From Oryzias latipes (lineage: Eukaryota > Chordata > Actinopteri > Beloniformes > Adrianichthyidae), in assembly GCF_002234675.1 (NCBI RefSeq), contig NC_019864.2, forward strand, positions 21,392,582 to 21,456,581: a stretch of 64,000 nucleotides of DNA, read 5' to 3'. This document shows, piece after piece, positions 31,209 through 44,023 of this stretch. The translations under genes were made by a program, and so were the position numbers. How positions within the stretch are numbered: the stretch's first letter is position 1; the number at the start of each line of letters is the position of its first letter. A model generated the notes under the pieces. It was given only the letters and a program-made list of their open reading frames with translations. It was not told the origin of the DNA and made no database searches.

Positions 31209-33862
31209 AATCTGTTTTGGCTGCTAGGAAATGCTAGGACTCTCTCTTTTCTGCCAGGAGCTGAAAAAGGTTCACCTCAAGAAGAAGCTTTCAGTTTTTC
31301 TAAAGACTGTAATTTATTAGCAATCCCTTACAGCATAAGATGCGTAGAGTTTGGGTTGCTGCTCCAGCAGGATGGGGACCAACAAACCGTTTTCCTGTCT
31401 TGAAAGGATGCTTCTCAAAAGCCTTACAGAAGTCTGCCTGCCCTAAAATGCTGTTCCTCGCCAGGATCCTCATCTGTTGACCTTAATAGTCAAATAGCTC
31501 AGAAACCCACTGCGGTTTTCCTGAATCCACTTTTCTCCTACATTTGAGCAAACCTTGACAAAGAGAAAGTCTGCACTGAGATGATAAAGGCTTGATGTTT
31601 CACTTGGTACCGTATGGGAATGTGAAGGAGGCAACTTGATATGCTGGCTCACCCAGTGTCCCACCAGCACACTAGAGTCCAGCGCTTTGTTCCAGTCCAA
31701 TGTCCCACGCCAAACCACAGTTCAAAAACCTCTGGCACACCCCAGCTTCTTTTTTGTCGTAAGTCGACCTAAGCCACCTGTGTAGATGTGGTATAACACC
31801 ATGTAATCCATTTGTGTCTTAAAGAGATAGCATATATACGAAGAATCCCTAAATCTAACTATTTTTACCTCTTGGATATAGGACCTATTTTACCAGAAAA
31901 TTAGCTGGTCCTTTTAGATTTACCAACCACCTCTTTTGGATTAGTTTTAATCACTGCAGTTCATGCAGAAAAGCCCATTTTATTTGTGCTAGGGCATCAC
32001 CAGCTGAACAGCATACAGACTTTTTCACATTTTATCAGTAAAGTTATTTAATCTGATTCAAGTATTACAGTAGTGGTGGTAACTCAGGAAGTTATCCTGT
32101 TCAAAATGCTTCAATACATATTAGGCATTTGTATTTAGTGTAATTTGTGTTTTTTTTTTACTGTTTTTACTCTCCTCAATTATGTAGTTTTGCAGGTGTG
32201 CCATAGTTTGAGTTCCTGGTTCCACATTCTGTTATGCACTGACGGTGTTTAGAAGGCATTTTTATTAAAATGAAATAATTAAGGGGTTAAGCTATGCAGA
32301 TCTATCATTCCATAAATGTTTAATATAACTGTAATTTTGCTCTCCATGGATTGCTCACATGCATGACTCCCAAAATTTTAAAACTCCTTGCTGACTTTTA
32401 TTGTGAAACTCTACTTAAACCGAGTCTCTAATCGATTTGATGTGTTAACCTCGTGTAGAGTTTTCACATGTTCTTGCTTAGAATTGCACATTTGAAGCCT
32501 GTACATTGAGATATGAATAGCTATATTCATTGTATAATGATTGCTGGTAATTCCCTCAGTAATATATATTTTTTTCTAGGATTACCAAAGCATGAATAGC
32601 TGTACATTGATCTTCCAAATAGAATTGCTAAATTAAAATCTACAGAAACTTTCCTCATAAGCTTAATTCAAGAAAGCAATTGTTCTGGCTGTTTTACTAG
32701 TTATTATAAGCACTTTGTATAATTTCCCTGAGTCAAAGTTATCTTAAGTATGTGTCATGTGAAGAGATATAACTCAAAATGTCCTATTTGATCCAGAAAA
32801 GTAATCATACGGCACATTACTTATAGATTTATTTTTGGGACTGTTGTATATGTGAGACTTACTGGATTCATTGCTGGTTTTACACTGTGTGTCATTGGGA
32901 GTGCAATGTGAAGCATAAGTTGTGTACGTTTTTGTCAGAAAAGCTGTGCATCTCTATTTTAACCTCAGCGGTCAGATTCAAAGCCGTTCACATAAGCAGC
33001 AAACGGAGCAGCTTTGCTTTTGTGCTGATATTTTAGACCACAGTTAACAGAATTCCAAAGGACTGAGAGGAACTTCCAGTTTGGGAATTTAAGGTCTAGG
33101 AAAAGGTAGTCATAAATCATTAAAAAAATTCTGAGTTTTTATTCTATCCGATGCTTGAAATGTGAGCCAGTTGATTTCAAACAGCTGGACTCGTTCTCGA
33201 ACCCTCCTACCTGTGTCCGAAGTGCCTTGGGACAGTTTTGTTCGGACACAATAATCTGAGCGTGTTCCACACAGGCAGCTGGCTTTCTGGCACTTCTACA
33301 GACTGAATGAGGGGGGGTGGTCTACACATGTGTTATTGGATTAACTTGATGCGCCATGCAATGCCATGCTGAATAAAGTGGGCTCTTGTTCACAGATGAA
33401 TCCGGTGCTGCACAGGTTGGGGTCGGTACACGGTGACGTGTACTTAAGCAAAAACGCATCGCTATGGAGTTGTGCCATAGACAGGCTGGTCCTTTTTAAA
33501 GGCAAAATGTTTTGGGGCTTACTTTTGTGATTTTCTGTTCCTCTTCCTCCAACATTGCACTGTTGTGACCGTCATATCCCAAAAAAGTAAAAAAGAAAAA
33601 ATCTCACATCATCTTATCTGGTGTTAACAGATTTGAACCTTTTAAGAGGTCATGGGTTGTTGTGTTTTTTTTTGTATTTTGTCTCAGTTTAAAATAAAAG
33701 GTGTAGTTTTTGTAAAGCAGACCATGTTGTGTTAAGGATGGCCCTATCTTTGTGTTTTGTGAATATTGTTTACACTTAAAATGGATTAAATTGCAAGGCT
33801 GTGCATGCACCAGCAGCCAACAGCTTTCATTTTACGATCATTTTACCTTAATGAATAATAAA
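31209..33862 (+). promoter_or_regulatory. bmal2: bmal2 3' UTR with candidate polyadenylation signals
   Basis: After the stop codon there is no repeat or coding signal for about 2.6 kb. AATAAA occurs at 33372-33377, 33693-33698 and 33857-33862. Any of these could end the transcript; the exact site cannot be chosen by eye. The stretch is AT-rich with T runs, as in long vertebrate 3' UTRs. Confidence 0.5.
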
Positions 33863-34327
33863 TGGTAAATTAGGTCATACTGGGTTCCTTTTTTTCTGTC
33901 CTCTAAATATGGGCATAATTCATTTTAAAGTAATATACTGCACTTTAGCTGCTAATGACAGACACACTTTTGTTTCTTTAATACTGAACAAAACCTGAAT
34001 TGACCCTAGGAAAATATCTGCATATCGTTTAGCCTAAAATATACATTTAAATAAATATATTTTTTCTTGTCTGAGATCATTTTAGAGTAATTGTTAAAAG
34101 CAATGAGGGAGGCATGGATGGGATAAGAATGATAACTCAGTCTGGGATTTGGGGTGTGTGTATTTATATAAAATCATTACTGAAAATGAAACTTAGAATT
34201 TTGAGACATTTTCTCATTTTTTTCAATTTGTGTTTATGTAACACTTTTAAATTGAGAACTAAATTTAAGTGATGTTTTGCTAAACCCACATATTTTCTTC
34301 TTGGGGGGGGGGGGGGGATTAACGCAT

Positions 34328-36516
34328 TTTATTTTTATTTTTTTTAACTTGTCCTATCCACGGTTAGGCAGGCAGATGAGAGCTGAGGGCCTCTTGTGTT
34401 GGACATATTTTACTTTAACAAGAGGGGTTATTAATCTTCAGACAAACCAAAAGTATGACTGAATAAACCCCTTTTGTAATTGAGGCCAAACTTTATTAAT
34501 TTCAATCATGTTTGAAAATCTTTGGTGTTGGACCGGACGGAAAAGGAAAGAAGGGAAGAAGAGAGATGATGTTAGAGAGGGGGGGGGGGGGGGGTGATAG
34601 TGAGAGGGGGGGTAAGACCATGAAGCAGCATAGAGCAGACAGGTTTACTGGTTGTTTATCATTACGGTACGGTTCAAATGTAATACAAAAAGGGCTGGGC
34701 CTGTCCACACACACTCAAATGTTATCAACACACCTGCTAGCTGCAAAAATGTCCACATGTCATAATGCACACAAAACAGATAGTGTTCACAAACGCATAC
34801 CTATGCCTTTAAACCAATTAGTGTGAAATCTTTCATTCATTCAATCATGCAAACTATTAGTGCAAAGGTGAGCTAACACCTGTGTTCAGGTGAGTGTTTA
34901 TGTTCTTCTATAATGGATGGTGGAATGTGAAAAGAAGGAGGAGGAGCGCCTAGCCACCCCCACACCCAGACCCCCGCCGCAGCAGCAGCGGCAGCCGGAA
35001 TCCCCCCAACGCCACACAGGAACAGGCAGGGAACAACTGCCCCCGGGCGACCAAGACCGCCACCCAGGCCAGGGCCAGCAGGACCGCCGCGAGGCCCCCA
35101 GAGCCAGAGAGCAGGGAGGCGCGGAGGGAAAGAGAGCGCCGCCCCAGCCCAACCAGGAAAGCAGCCCCCCCGCCGCGCCGGGAGAGCCCAACGCAGGGCC
35201 CCACCGGAGAAGGACGCCCACAGCCCCAGACGAGCACCCCACCACCACCCAGGAGTTCCGGGCATCCCCCCGCCCCAACCCCAGGTACGAGCCAGGGCCC
35301 CCCAAGGGAGACCCGCTCCGCAATCCAGGCAGCCACCCACCCGGCCCACGGTTGGTCCAGGGAGGAGCAAGGCAGGGGCCCGCCGCCCCCGCCCAGGAGG
35401 GGGGAACCCCGGGGAAAAAAGGGGGCCCACAAGGGGTGTTGTAAATATGGCCCGACCAGGCTCGGCCACTGTTGGAAGTTTGGCGGGGCCCAGCGCTCAG
35501 GGGCAAGGACCAGGACCCACCCCCCAGGGACACGAACACCCCCGGCTCAGGTGTAATGTGAACCCCCCCACCGTGCGGAGAGAGCACCACCGGGCCCAGG
35601 AAGCCGGCACCCAGGGGACACGGCCGCCGTCGCCAAGGGGCCCGCACCCCCCACCAGGGAAGGGGTAGGGGACAGATGGACCCAGGTCCCACCTTCCTTG
35701 CAAAATGTGTGTGCGTGTATGTGTTTGACAGGGTGTGTGTGTGCATGTGTGTGTGTTTATGTTGGAATGTATATATTGAAGGGGGAGGGGTGTGTGTACT
35801 AAGGGGGGTGCAGTTAAAATTGGCGAGTAGGGCACTAAGGGGACATCTCCTGATTACTCACAGTGATGTCCCCTCACCCTCCCCACCAAGGGGCCCTAAA
35901 TGTCTAAGGTGCGGTTAAAATTGGCGGGTAGGGTGCTAGGAGGACATCTGCTGCTTGCTGGCAGTGATGTCCAAGCACCCCCCCTACCAAGGACCCTACA
36001 TGTCTAAGGTGTTAGGTGCAAATAAAACCGAAAGAGGGGGGGCCCACTCCATACGGCAACCATAGGAGGGGGGCCACTGCCAAGTAGCTCCCCCCCAAGG
36101 CGCATTGCAGGCTAGACCCCCCCCCCTCACCCTAATATGAGGTTATATGAGGAAGGGGGTAAGTTGGGGACAGCTGGTAGACTGTCCCCCGGTGGTCAAA
36201 CAGCTGTCCCCCAGCCCCACCCCCCCCAGCAAACGGGCCAGGCCCACCCAGCCCAAGGGCCCCACCCCCGGAGGCGCCGACACCCCAGGCCCGGCACCAC
36301 CCACCCCACACAGAGAGAGAGGAGCCAGAAAGCGTCGCCCCCCCCGGAGCAAGCCCAGGCCCCCACCCCCAAACGCCGGCCCTAGAAGAGCTCCGGTCAG
36401 GCCTTGACGGGACCGAGGCAGCCAACCGGCCGAGGCAACCACCGATTGCCTCAGCGGAGACCCCGACCCGTCAGCCCCCCCGCCCCGTACCCATAATGGG
36501 CACGGGGCGTTAATAT
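34328..36516 (-). mobile_element. GC-rich non-LTR retroelement copy 1 with 11-bp target-site duplication
   Basis: GATTAACGCAT is repeated exactly at 34317-34327 and 36517-36527. The left end is T-rich, meaning a poly(A) tail on the minus strand, preceded in that direction by an AATAAAG signal near 34489-34495. The 2.2 kb body is extremely GC-rich between 34950 and 36510, with GT-rich runs near 35706-35770. I infer the 3' part of a LINE (L1-like); no reverse transcriptase is present. The overlapping 160-280 codon frames on both strands are proline/glycine/arginine-rich by composition and not credible genes. Confidence 0.75.
36481..36509. repeat. Near-perfect palindrome at the 5' end of retroelement copy 1
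   Basis: Arms CGCCCCGT and ACGGGGCG enclose CCCAT and ATGGG around a single central A, with one A/C mismatch. It sits within 8 bases of the right target-site duplication, i.e. at the 5' terminus of the minus-strand element. Confidence 0.7.
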
Positions 36517-36529
36517 GATTAACGCATAT

Positions 36530-36852
36530 TTAAAGAAGAAACAGACACAGGATCAGCCTCAGATCCTGCTCTCTGTTGGGATCAGAGTAATCCTCATTCA
36601 GGATCAAACTGATCCAGGTTTCAATTCAAAAATTTGAAATACCCAGCAGGGGCCTTTAATATGGATTAAAGGCAGGTCTGGATTACCAAATCTCAATCTT
36701 CAGGATCAAATTTGGTTTGAAATACCCTATTTCAGATAAGGATCCAATCCTGGAATTTTAATCCTACAGGATTATATTGGAAAAACTGGCTCTAAAAGAC
36801 CACTGGGAAATATTTTACAATAGATCAAAAGGTGATTGGAGTGGGACCTTAA
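36530..36852. repeat. Unclassified repeat plus right end of MITE family X
   Basis: 36530-36786 has recurring GGATCA/GATCC motifs (AGGATCAAACTGATCCAGG, AAGGATCCAATCC) typical of a palindromic repeat. 36787-36852 (AAAAGACCACTGGGAAATAT to TGATTGGAGTGGGACCTTA) is the right end of MITE family X without its left part. Confidence 0.5.
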
Positions 36853-37556
36853 TTCACTCCTAAAAAGGACATAAGTAAACTAAAGGGAAGCTAAAAAGTA
36901 CATGAAACAAGAACTGATTTTTTTCTTTTTTTTTTACAAAGTATTCGCTTGAAAATAGGACTGTGTCATTTCATAAATGTTCCAAATTTGAAAACCTACA
37001 AAAAGTTTAAAACCTTTCAGTTTCACTTGGTGCTTGTGGAACATGCTTAACCTATTTTTTCCTAACACATGGCTTCTTAGACTCACTGTGGCATGCTGTA
37101 GTAAATTGGCTCACTTCATTTGGCCTAATCATCTTAGCTCTCAGCCAGCAGGGTGTCAAACAGCTTTCCAACGCGAGTAATCTCCACTATTTGAGGGAGG
37201 GTTGACCTCAATTCTCTCGGTTCTCGTTGTAAAAGTCATGTCTTGCCTTTGATCTCAGTCTTCACATAAACAGACACTAGATTGATCAAACTGAAAATTC
37301 TCATTCTTTTTTATCTCAGAAAGTTTATTACTGCCTTTCTTTTTGAGTTTAAGAGATATTTCTGTGATGGAGTCGTTGGTGGCGAGTCAGCTGACAATGC
37401 TGAGCAGAATTTTCAAACACTGGACAATAAGAAAGTGAGCAAAATGTGCCTTCATCTGGAGGCTTCTGGGCCACAGGTCAAGATAAATGTGTCTCTGGCT
37501 ACTCAATCATGAAAAAATTAAGCAAAAAAAAAAAAAGAAAGCTTTTACCCCCCCAG

Positions 37557-37702
37557 GATGGCTTGGTTTATTTCTGAAAGTTTTGGCCATAAGCATGCTT
37601 ATCAAAACTTCAGCTGTGGAGAAACTCTGCTGGTCGTTCAAGCTTTATGGCAAAAACAAAGATGGAGCCGTTACAAAAAAAGATATGCTGGAGCTTATGC
37701 AG
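37557..37702 (+). pseudogene. Isolated exon encoding a degenerate EF-hand of KChIP/NCS type
   Basis: A good acceptor (TTTTACCCCCCCAG) is followed by an open frame giving VLAISMLIKTSAVEKLCWSF and then KLYGKNKDGAVTKKDMLELMQ, ending at a GTGTGT donor. The pattern S-x-L-hydrophobic-(R/K)-x-(T/S)-x-x-EKL-x-W-x-F-x-LY-x-x-(N)KDG-x-x-T-K-x-(E/D)M follows the third-EF-hand exon of neuronal calcium sensor proteins, nearest to KCNIPs as I remember them. The calcium loop has G for D at position 1 and D for E at position 12, so binding is doubtful. No flanking exons of such a gene were found, so it is most likely a relic. It could instead be one exon of an undetected gene. Confidence 0.4.
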
Positions 37703-40000
37703 GTGTGTGTGCTTTGTTGTCACAATGCACAAATGTAAAAAAAAAAAAAACACCCACACTTTTTGTCCGCATTTTTGCATCTTTTCAGTCTGCAGCTGCT
37801 GATGGGGGATTTCTCGTGTCTGTCTATACTCTGTATTAGAAGTAAATAAGTATAGTAGATGCTGCTTTAAAATGCTCTAACAGCAAAGGAATTCCTTAAC
37901 AGGATATTGGTAGAGCAAGGCAAAAACAATGGTAAGACTTTTTTAACTAAATTCTTCTGCTAATATTTTAACTGAAATGAACTGAACTTAGTGTTACTTC
38001 TTCTCTTACCCCATATTTAAACTGTCCTACTTTCTCCAATTGGGCCTCCTATCTTTAAATAGTTAGGCTTTTTTATTTTGACAGCAATATGGCGCTATAA
38101 CTTTTTTATTTGTGGTTTTAAAACTTGACCCCATGATCTAAAAAACACACTGTATATTCCTAAGATTGTGTTTCAAGGGCTTTTTTGGGTCTGCCTTGAA
38201 AAAATGAAAAAGAACAAATAATGTATTGGTTTCTCTGTGGAACCTGACTAAGGCACTTTTTTTCTTTTCTTTTCTTTTTGACACCAACAGGAAATGCACT
38301 ACAGCGTTTACCTGACTGGCACTGAATTGGTGGTTTTAGCACTGAGAAAGATAAACAGATAATTCAATACTACTGTCGGTGGATTATCAGTTTATGGGGC
38401 TTTTATAGCCTGCATCCTCTATCAAGAGATTCCGGGTGGATATGCAGGTCTTCCAGCTAAACCAGCATAAAAACACGTTTTCTAGCAAAGACGAGCAGGA
38501 GCTTTTGCTATTTTCTTTGGCCACAAATGAAGTTGTTAAATTTTACATAAAACTTTTAAATTTCTTAGAAAGTATTGATTGGATTCATTAAGCTTTGCCT
38601 TTCTGAGAATATTTCTCGCTTCCAAGGATCAGACACAATAGGAGACAAATCCAGACGTATAAATAGCTGCTGTTCTTTTGCTGTAACTGCTCTCCGTCCT
38701 GTTACTTGTAGCTGTTATTAGTCTGGAGGAGTTCACAGAGAGAGCACCGCATGATGATTGGATCAGAGAAAAGCTGGAATGTGATCCCAGCCCTGTGAAT
38801 GAGAAGAGGCCTGTGTGAAGGAAGGCTGCTTTACAAAGACACAGATGATAGCTTGGAATGAAATGACCCAATTCAAGGAAGCAGTGCTGAAAGCAAGGGA
38901 ACAACCTTTGACGGCTTCATTCTTTTAATTTTGGTCATAAACCGGAAATATTGCCAGTTCAAAATACAATTTCCAGTCTCCTTCTCTTTGTTATTTTATT
39001 TAGCTTTAGCATTACTCAAAGTAGTTTTAGCCATTTGGTGTTTGTGTAATACTCACAAAACCAAATACGTCTGTATGCTATTATTTACAGGGCGGTGCAG
39101 CGGTAGGGCACCCTTGTAAGATTGCAGGTTCAAATCTCGCCTTGCTCGCCCATGTGTCAAAGTGTCCTTGGGCAAGACACAGAACCCCACCTTGCCTCTG
39201 GTGAAAGGCTGGCGCCAGAATTCAGCAGCAGAGCCACCACCAGTGTGTGAGTGAGTGAATGTGTGAATGGCTACGTGACTGTTCAAGGAAGGTAGAAAAG
39301 CACTATACAAGTATACGCCATTTACCATTTATATTTTTAAATATATGAACAATAAACCCTATAGTAAACTAACTGAAGCATTTACCTCTAGGAATATTTT
39401 AACATTAAAAAGTTGCTCTTGATCCCATAACATAGCTGTTGTGTTTTGATGACGGTCACTCAAACCCAATAGTATTTTATCCACTTTCTTACAACCTTTA
39501 TTTATGCCAGGAAGATGTGACAGCTCACATTTTCTAGGATGCCTTGTTCATATTCTGTATCATATTCATACCCAAAAAGTGCTAAATTGAAGTCTTTCGA
39601 GATATTTTTATTTATAAACCTTGTGTAAAAAACCTTTTACAATTGTTAATTGACTTCATAGTACTGTTTACTCAAATGGACTATTTTATTCATTGTTAGT
39701 GTGTTAGCAGTTTCTTAAATAAAGAGAAAAATGTAAACTTCATAATTTTCAAGATTAATTTTATGTGGATGTCTTAAATTCAATTTTCTAACCGCTAGAG
39801 TTCGCTTTTGTTCATCCAAGCCACTTTCAGGTAAGTGTTACGTTCTCGTTTACATAAAAATATCGGAAATACCATAACTTATTGACCAAGATAACTGTAC
39901 CTAACGTATATGTTGTGCTATGACTTTTGAGTGTGAAAACTCGAAAAATAAAATACATTAATAAAACCCGTTATTTCAGCTGTATTTATTAACACTGTTT
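37703..40000. other. Intergenic DNA, no genes seen apart from one SINE-like repeat
   Basis: The region is AT-rich with short open frames only. At 39088-39330 lies a SINE-like repeat (GGGCGGTGCAGCGGTAGGGC, B-box-like GGTTCAAATCTCG, tail CACTATACAAGTATACGCCA). Confidence 0.5.
39088..39330 (+). repeat. tRNA-headed SINE-like repeat
   Basis: GGGCGGTGCAGCGGTAGGGC and GGTTCAAATCTCGCC mark Pol III A and B boxes; GTCCTTGGGCAAGACAC and a closing GCCATTTACCATTTAT are the usual fish core and tail. It differs from the GGATGGA-tailed family. Confidence 0.55.
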
Positions 40001-40075
40001 TGTCAGAAAAACTCTATTTTCCTATTTTTTGTGGTAACATTGAAAGCACCCTGATCCCTTCTGATCCTCCAATCC

Positions 40076-40290
40076 CGGCCGACGCAGGGGCGGGGCTATC
40101 CATACGTGACGTCCCAACTTTTCCAACGGCCCTGTTGTCACATCGACATCATGGCGTAGGGATGTGTAGGGGTGTCGGGTAGTTCTGGTGGGCACGCAGA
40201 GGTTCAGAAAGTACCTTTTAGGGTTTTTTTTGTCTTCATGGTAGCAGGAACGAACTAACGGAACGTTGAATTTATTCCACTAAAGTTGAG
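40076..40290 (+). promoter_or_regulatory. ppfibp1: Putative ppfibp1 promoter and untranslated exon 1
   Basis: GGGGCGGGGC (40087-40096, an Sp1-type GC box) and TGACGTCC (40108-40115, CRE-like) stand in a local CpG-rich patch. A donor GTAAGAG follows at 40291. The next acceptor with the same strand and no coding content is at 47397-47398, directly before the ppfibp1 start exon, so I infer a 5' UTR exon ending at 40290 and a 7.1 kb first intron. Confidence 0.45.
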
Positions 40291-41403
40291 GTAAGAGTTC
40301 TAAACCGTGATTTATTTTTGTTTTCAAACTTATGGAGGTTTAATGCCGCTCCTGTTACACTACAGGACTCACTATAAAAATGTGGAGCGACGGACTTTAA
40401 CGTTAAAAACTCGTTAAATATCTTCCAGAGTTTGAACTTTGAGACTAGTTTCAGACTTTTACAAGTTAATAGTTAGTGCTCAAAGATGTCTTATTTTGAG
40501 GATTATAATACCGGAAAAATTAGCACAGAGCAAGTGTTTCTGTTTGACTAGTTTGCTGTTAAGCTAGTTTTAGGTTGAATGTTTTAAATAAATACTGGTT
40601 TATGACCACACGTCAGCGGATTTGTGGGTGTTTGAAGCCATGCTGCTTCAGCCAGGACACGTAGAGCCTCAAGTCTGAAGGAGTTTTTGTGATACTGTCT
40701 GTGAGTCGGCATTGGTGGTGAGATGAGTCAGTCTGAAAGTTTAGTCTGGAGGTTGTTTTTTTTTGTTGTTTTTTAAGATTAGTCTTTTTTTTAAATATTA
40801 TTTTTGTTATGGTAGCGCTTTGAAACCTAATAAGTTGTTGTGCCCCTCTCTCGTCGACCTCGAAAATTGTTTGGTCTCGCTTTTCTCATGCTTTTCAAAA
40901 CATCCAGTTGTTTGGAGTCAAACTTCACAAGTTCCCAGAGTAGAGTCATCTTGATTAAGTATAAGAAACTTTCTTTAAATCAATACATCAAAGAGTTTAC
41001 AGATACAGCATTTTGATTTTTTTTTATTTGACTTCCTTTTGCATTGCTCATTTAGCCAATTTAAGGAAAACTCACATTCTAATTTTTTAAATGATTATTA
41101 TTATGAACATGTTTCAGTACAAATTCAAGCACTCCTCATTCTTATTCACGTTTGACTTGCCTAAAAAGCAAAAAGTGGATTTCTTGAACCTATAATGCCT
41201 TTGCCTATAATTTAACTTCTTACATCAACCCATAGAGGCTGATATAATAAATGAAATCTACTTCACTTGAAATTTGTATTGTTTCATTATAAAATATCCT
41301 GCTCTCTGATTGGTTGATTATCCTGGAGCATCTTTATTTTTGAATGCATTCCCTTGTGTTGTCCAAAAAGTCATATTAAAAAGTATTTCAAAATAAATAT
41401 ACA

Positions 41404-41990
41404 CCTTAAGACCAAAACCACTGAAAATGTTGGTTTTTTTTACATGTTCTTTTGATGTTTTTCTTCTCATGGAAGACATTTGTAAAGAAAGTTGAGCTCA
41501 AAATGGAATTTTCCAGTATTTCTTCATTCAAATTGTTGTGAATCAGGAGCAGGTGGAACTTATGCCAATAGGTGTGATTTAAAAGCTGCTACAACAATTC
41601 GCTAGCTCCCTGCTCTGCTCCATTCTGATGCATTTGCTTGTAGACACATACATCCATGTATGTTTTTGTTTTCCTCATCTGAGTTAACATCTGGCTCAAA
41701 ACTGCACTGCTGGATAGCTCATGCACCAACAATGTTAGGTTAGGCTAATGAAGGGCTGTAAGCTAGTAAGAGAGTGTAAACAAAGGGATGATGGGAAGTC
41801 AGGCCAGACCGACCCTGTGCCAACTCAGAGACAAATGTTTGAACTACGGCCACTCTACAGAAACTATGTCCTAGAAAACGACACTTATCTTTTGAGTTTG
41901 CCTAAAAACAGCATAATCATAATTAAAAGAGCACAAGGAATGCTTTTACAAAAGATCAAAATATGACACTAGAAATTGAAAGTGGGCAAT
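41404..41990 (+). mobile_element. MITE family X, copy C (ppfibp1 intron 1)
   Basis: It begins CTTAAGACCAAAACCACTGA and carries CATGTTCTTTTGATG, GAATCAGGAGCAGGTGG, CATCTGGCTCAAAACTGCAC and AAACTATGTCCTAGAAAACG, all shared with the other copies. The right terminal repeat is poorly preserved. Confidence 0.6.
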
Positions 41991-43317
41991 TTTTATTCAG
42001 CATTTGGGTTCATACCAAACAATATTCTCTTTTAAACGAGCTTCAAATTGATTAGTTTAATTGTCTTGACATATAATTACTTAAGGTGACTGAATTTAGG
42101 TTTAAAGATTGAAATCTGATTAACCATATAAAAGGAAATCTCTCTTTCGAATCTCTCCTAACTAGCTGGGAAAAAGAAATTAGTTTTGTATTCGGTCAGT
42201 TCAAACTATATGGAAATAGCTTCATTTTTTGCAAGAATAAAAGGCTTAATTTCTGGAACTTTGTTTAAAATCAAATTTACTACTAATTAATATAGAAATG
42301 CAATAACAATTAGGCAATTTTATAAACGGCTAATAAGCTTTTCTCCTTTAGTAGCAAACAGAGTGGCTACCGTATTTTCTGTTTGGAGTCAAACTGGATA
42401 AACGTTTAGCTTTCTAGTAAAATACATCCATGGAAAAGTGGAAAATGAGTGTCTTTGTTTAGAAAAGCAGGGATGTAAGGTTTTTATCTGGAGATAATAT
42501 GCGTTTCCGGGATAAAAATAGGGTTGGTTTTGTTAAATTCCTGTGTTACCATGTTTTTTTTTTTAACCTCCATAGCAACTCCGTGTAAACCCAGCATGTC
42601 AAAGTCAAATGCATGCAGTGCTAACTAAACTTTCTCTCCCCTCACAAAGAAGAGCGCCTGCAGCTTTTATTCTGTTATATTAGAAATTTAAGGACCCCCC
42701 CTTACCCCCCCATATACCAGGAATATCTGAGCTCTCACTGAAGGTCTTTTAAGGGTCTGTTATAAAAGTTTTCTTTGCCTGGAGGATGCAGGCAGCAGGG
42801 GGTGATCATTGTGGTCCAGTTTTTTCTTTGTGGTCCTCATTTTCTGGCTGTCTTGATGAATTATATGGCTGTAGGGCAAAGGCTGCTTTTTTGAACAGCC
42901 CCTGCCCCTCTGGGGTGGTTATGAGGATGTGCATAAAGAGAATGCAGACAGGTTTTTGTCATAAGGACCATGTTAGTAGAGGACCGCATGCCTCTCGGTC
43001 AAAACACCTGTCTGTGATGAACAAAAGACCTTTCTGTTGGTCTTGTGGCTGGTGGGGGTACTGCCAATAGAGGTAGCCTGTCTTTGAGAGCACTGATGGA
43101 CTGCTGAGATTCTTTTAGTGTTTACATTTCCACAGAGGGAATTTGGGAGATTGATTTAAACAATTACAATGAAAATATATTTTCTTCCAAAACAAATCTG
43201 AGGATTTATCAGGGTTTAATATGCTGAGAAGTTAGATCTGTCTCTTTGGTATCTTGGATTTTATTGTAATTGCTCATATGCTGCTGTAATAGGGAAAACA
43301 GTTTTTACTCCTGGACC

Positions 43318-43960
43318 CTTTGAAGACCCACTCCCATGATAAATGTGCTGTTAACATGCTCTTTTGGCATTTTTCTGATGATGGAGGACACACCTAAAGA
43401 AATCTTAATTTTTTATCTTAAAACTGGGTTTCGAAGTATTTCTTAATTCAAATCATTGAGAATCAGGACCAAATAAAAAAAATGCCATTGGAAAAAGCTT
43501 GCAGCTGTGATGTAGAAGCTAAAATTAGTTGGCCACAAGCTCCCTGATTCCCTCCATTCTGATGGATCCACTTGTAGACAAATGGTTCCATGTACGTCTA
43601 TGTTTTCCTCGTCTGAGCTGGCATCTGGCTCAAAACTGTACGGCTGGATAGCTCCAATACTCCTCACCATTTTTGTTGCACCGTGAATGTTAAATTAGGG
43701 GGTGTGAGGGGTTCTAAGCTAGTGGGAGAGAGTGTAAACAAAGAAATTATGGGAAGTCAGGACAGGCTCACTCCCTGCCAACAATCCCACCCTCAACTTA
43801 AAGGTAAATTTCTAATGAACTACTGCCGCTCTGCAGAAACTATGTTCTTGAAATCAACACAGGTTTTCTGATTTAGGCTGAAAACTTAAAATCATCATTA
43901 AAAGAGCACTGGGAACACTTTTGCAACAGATCAAAAGATGATTGGAGTGGGATGTAAAGG
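43318..43960 (+). mobile_element. MITE family X, copy D, best-preserved termini
   Basis: CTTTGAAGACCCACTCCCAT at the left and the inverse of GATTGGAGTGGGATGTAAAG at the right give clear terminal inverted repeats around a 640-bp body. The body contains TTTTTCTGATGATGGAGGAC, CTGAGCTGGCATCTGGCTCA and GTACGGCTGGATAGCTCC. Retroelement copy 2 begins about 20 bases further right. Confidence 0.7.
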
Positions 43961-43978
43961 CATCATGGCTTCTCTTTC

Positions 43979-43980
<2 letters not shown>

Positions 43981-44023
<43 letters not shown>

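Noticed and set aside
35706..35770. GT-rich runs as a simple-sequence locus of its own
   Set aside because: The same runs occur at the matching place in retroelement copy 2 (45379-45435), so they belong to the element.
37282..37512. Upstream open frame (FITAFLFEFKRYFCDG...) as a second EF-hand exon of the calcium-sensor relic
   Set aside because: Only a few residues line up with the expected second EF-hand, no matching donor was found, and it overlaps in content with the accepted exon.
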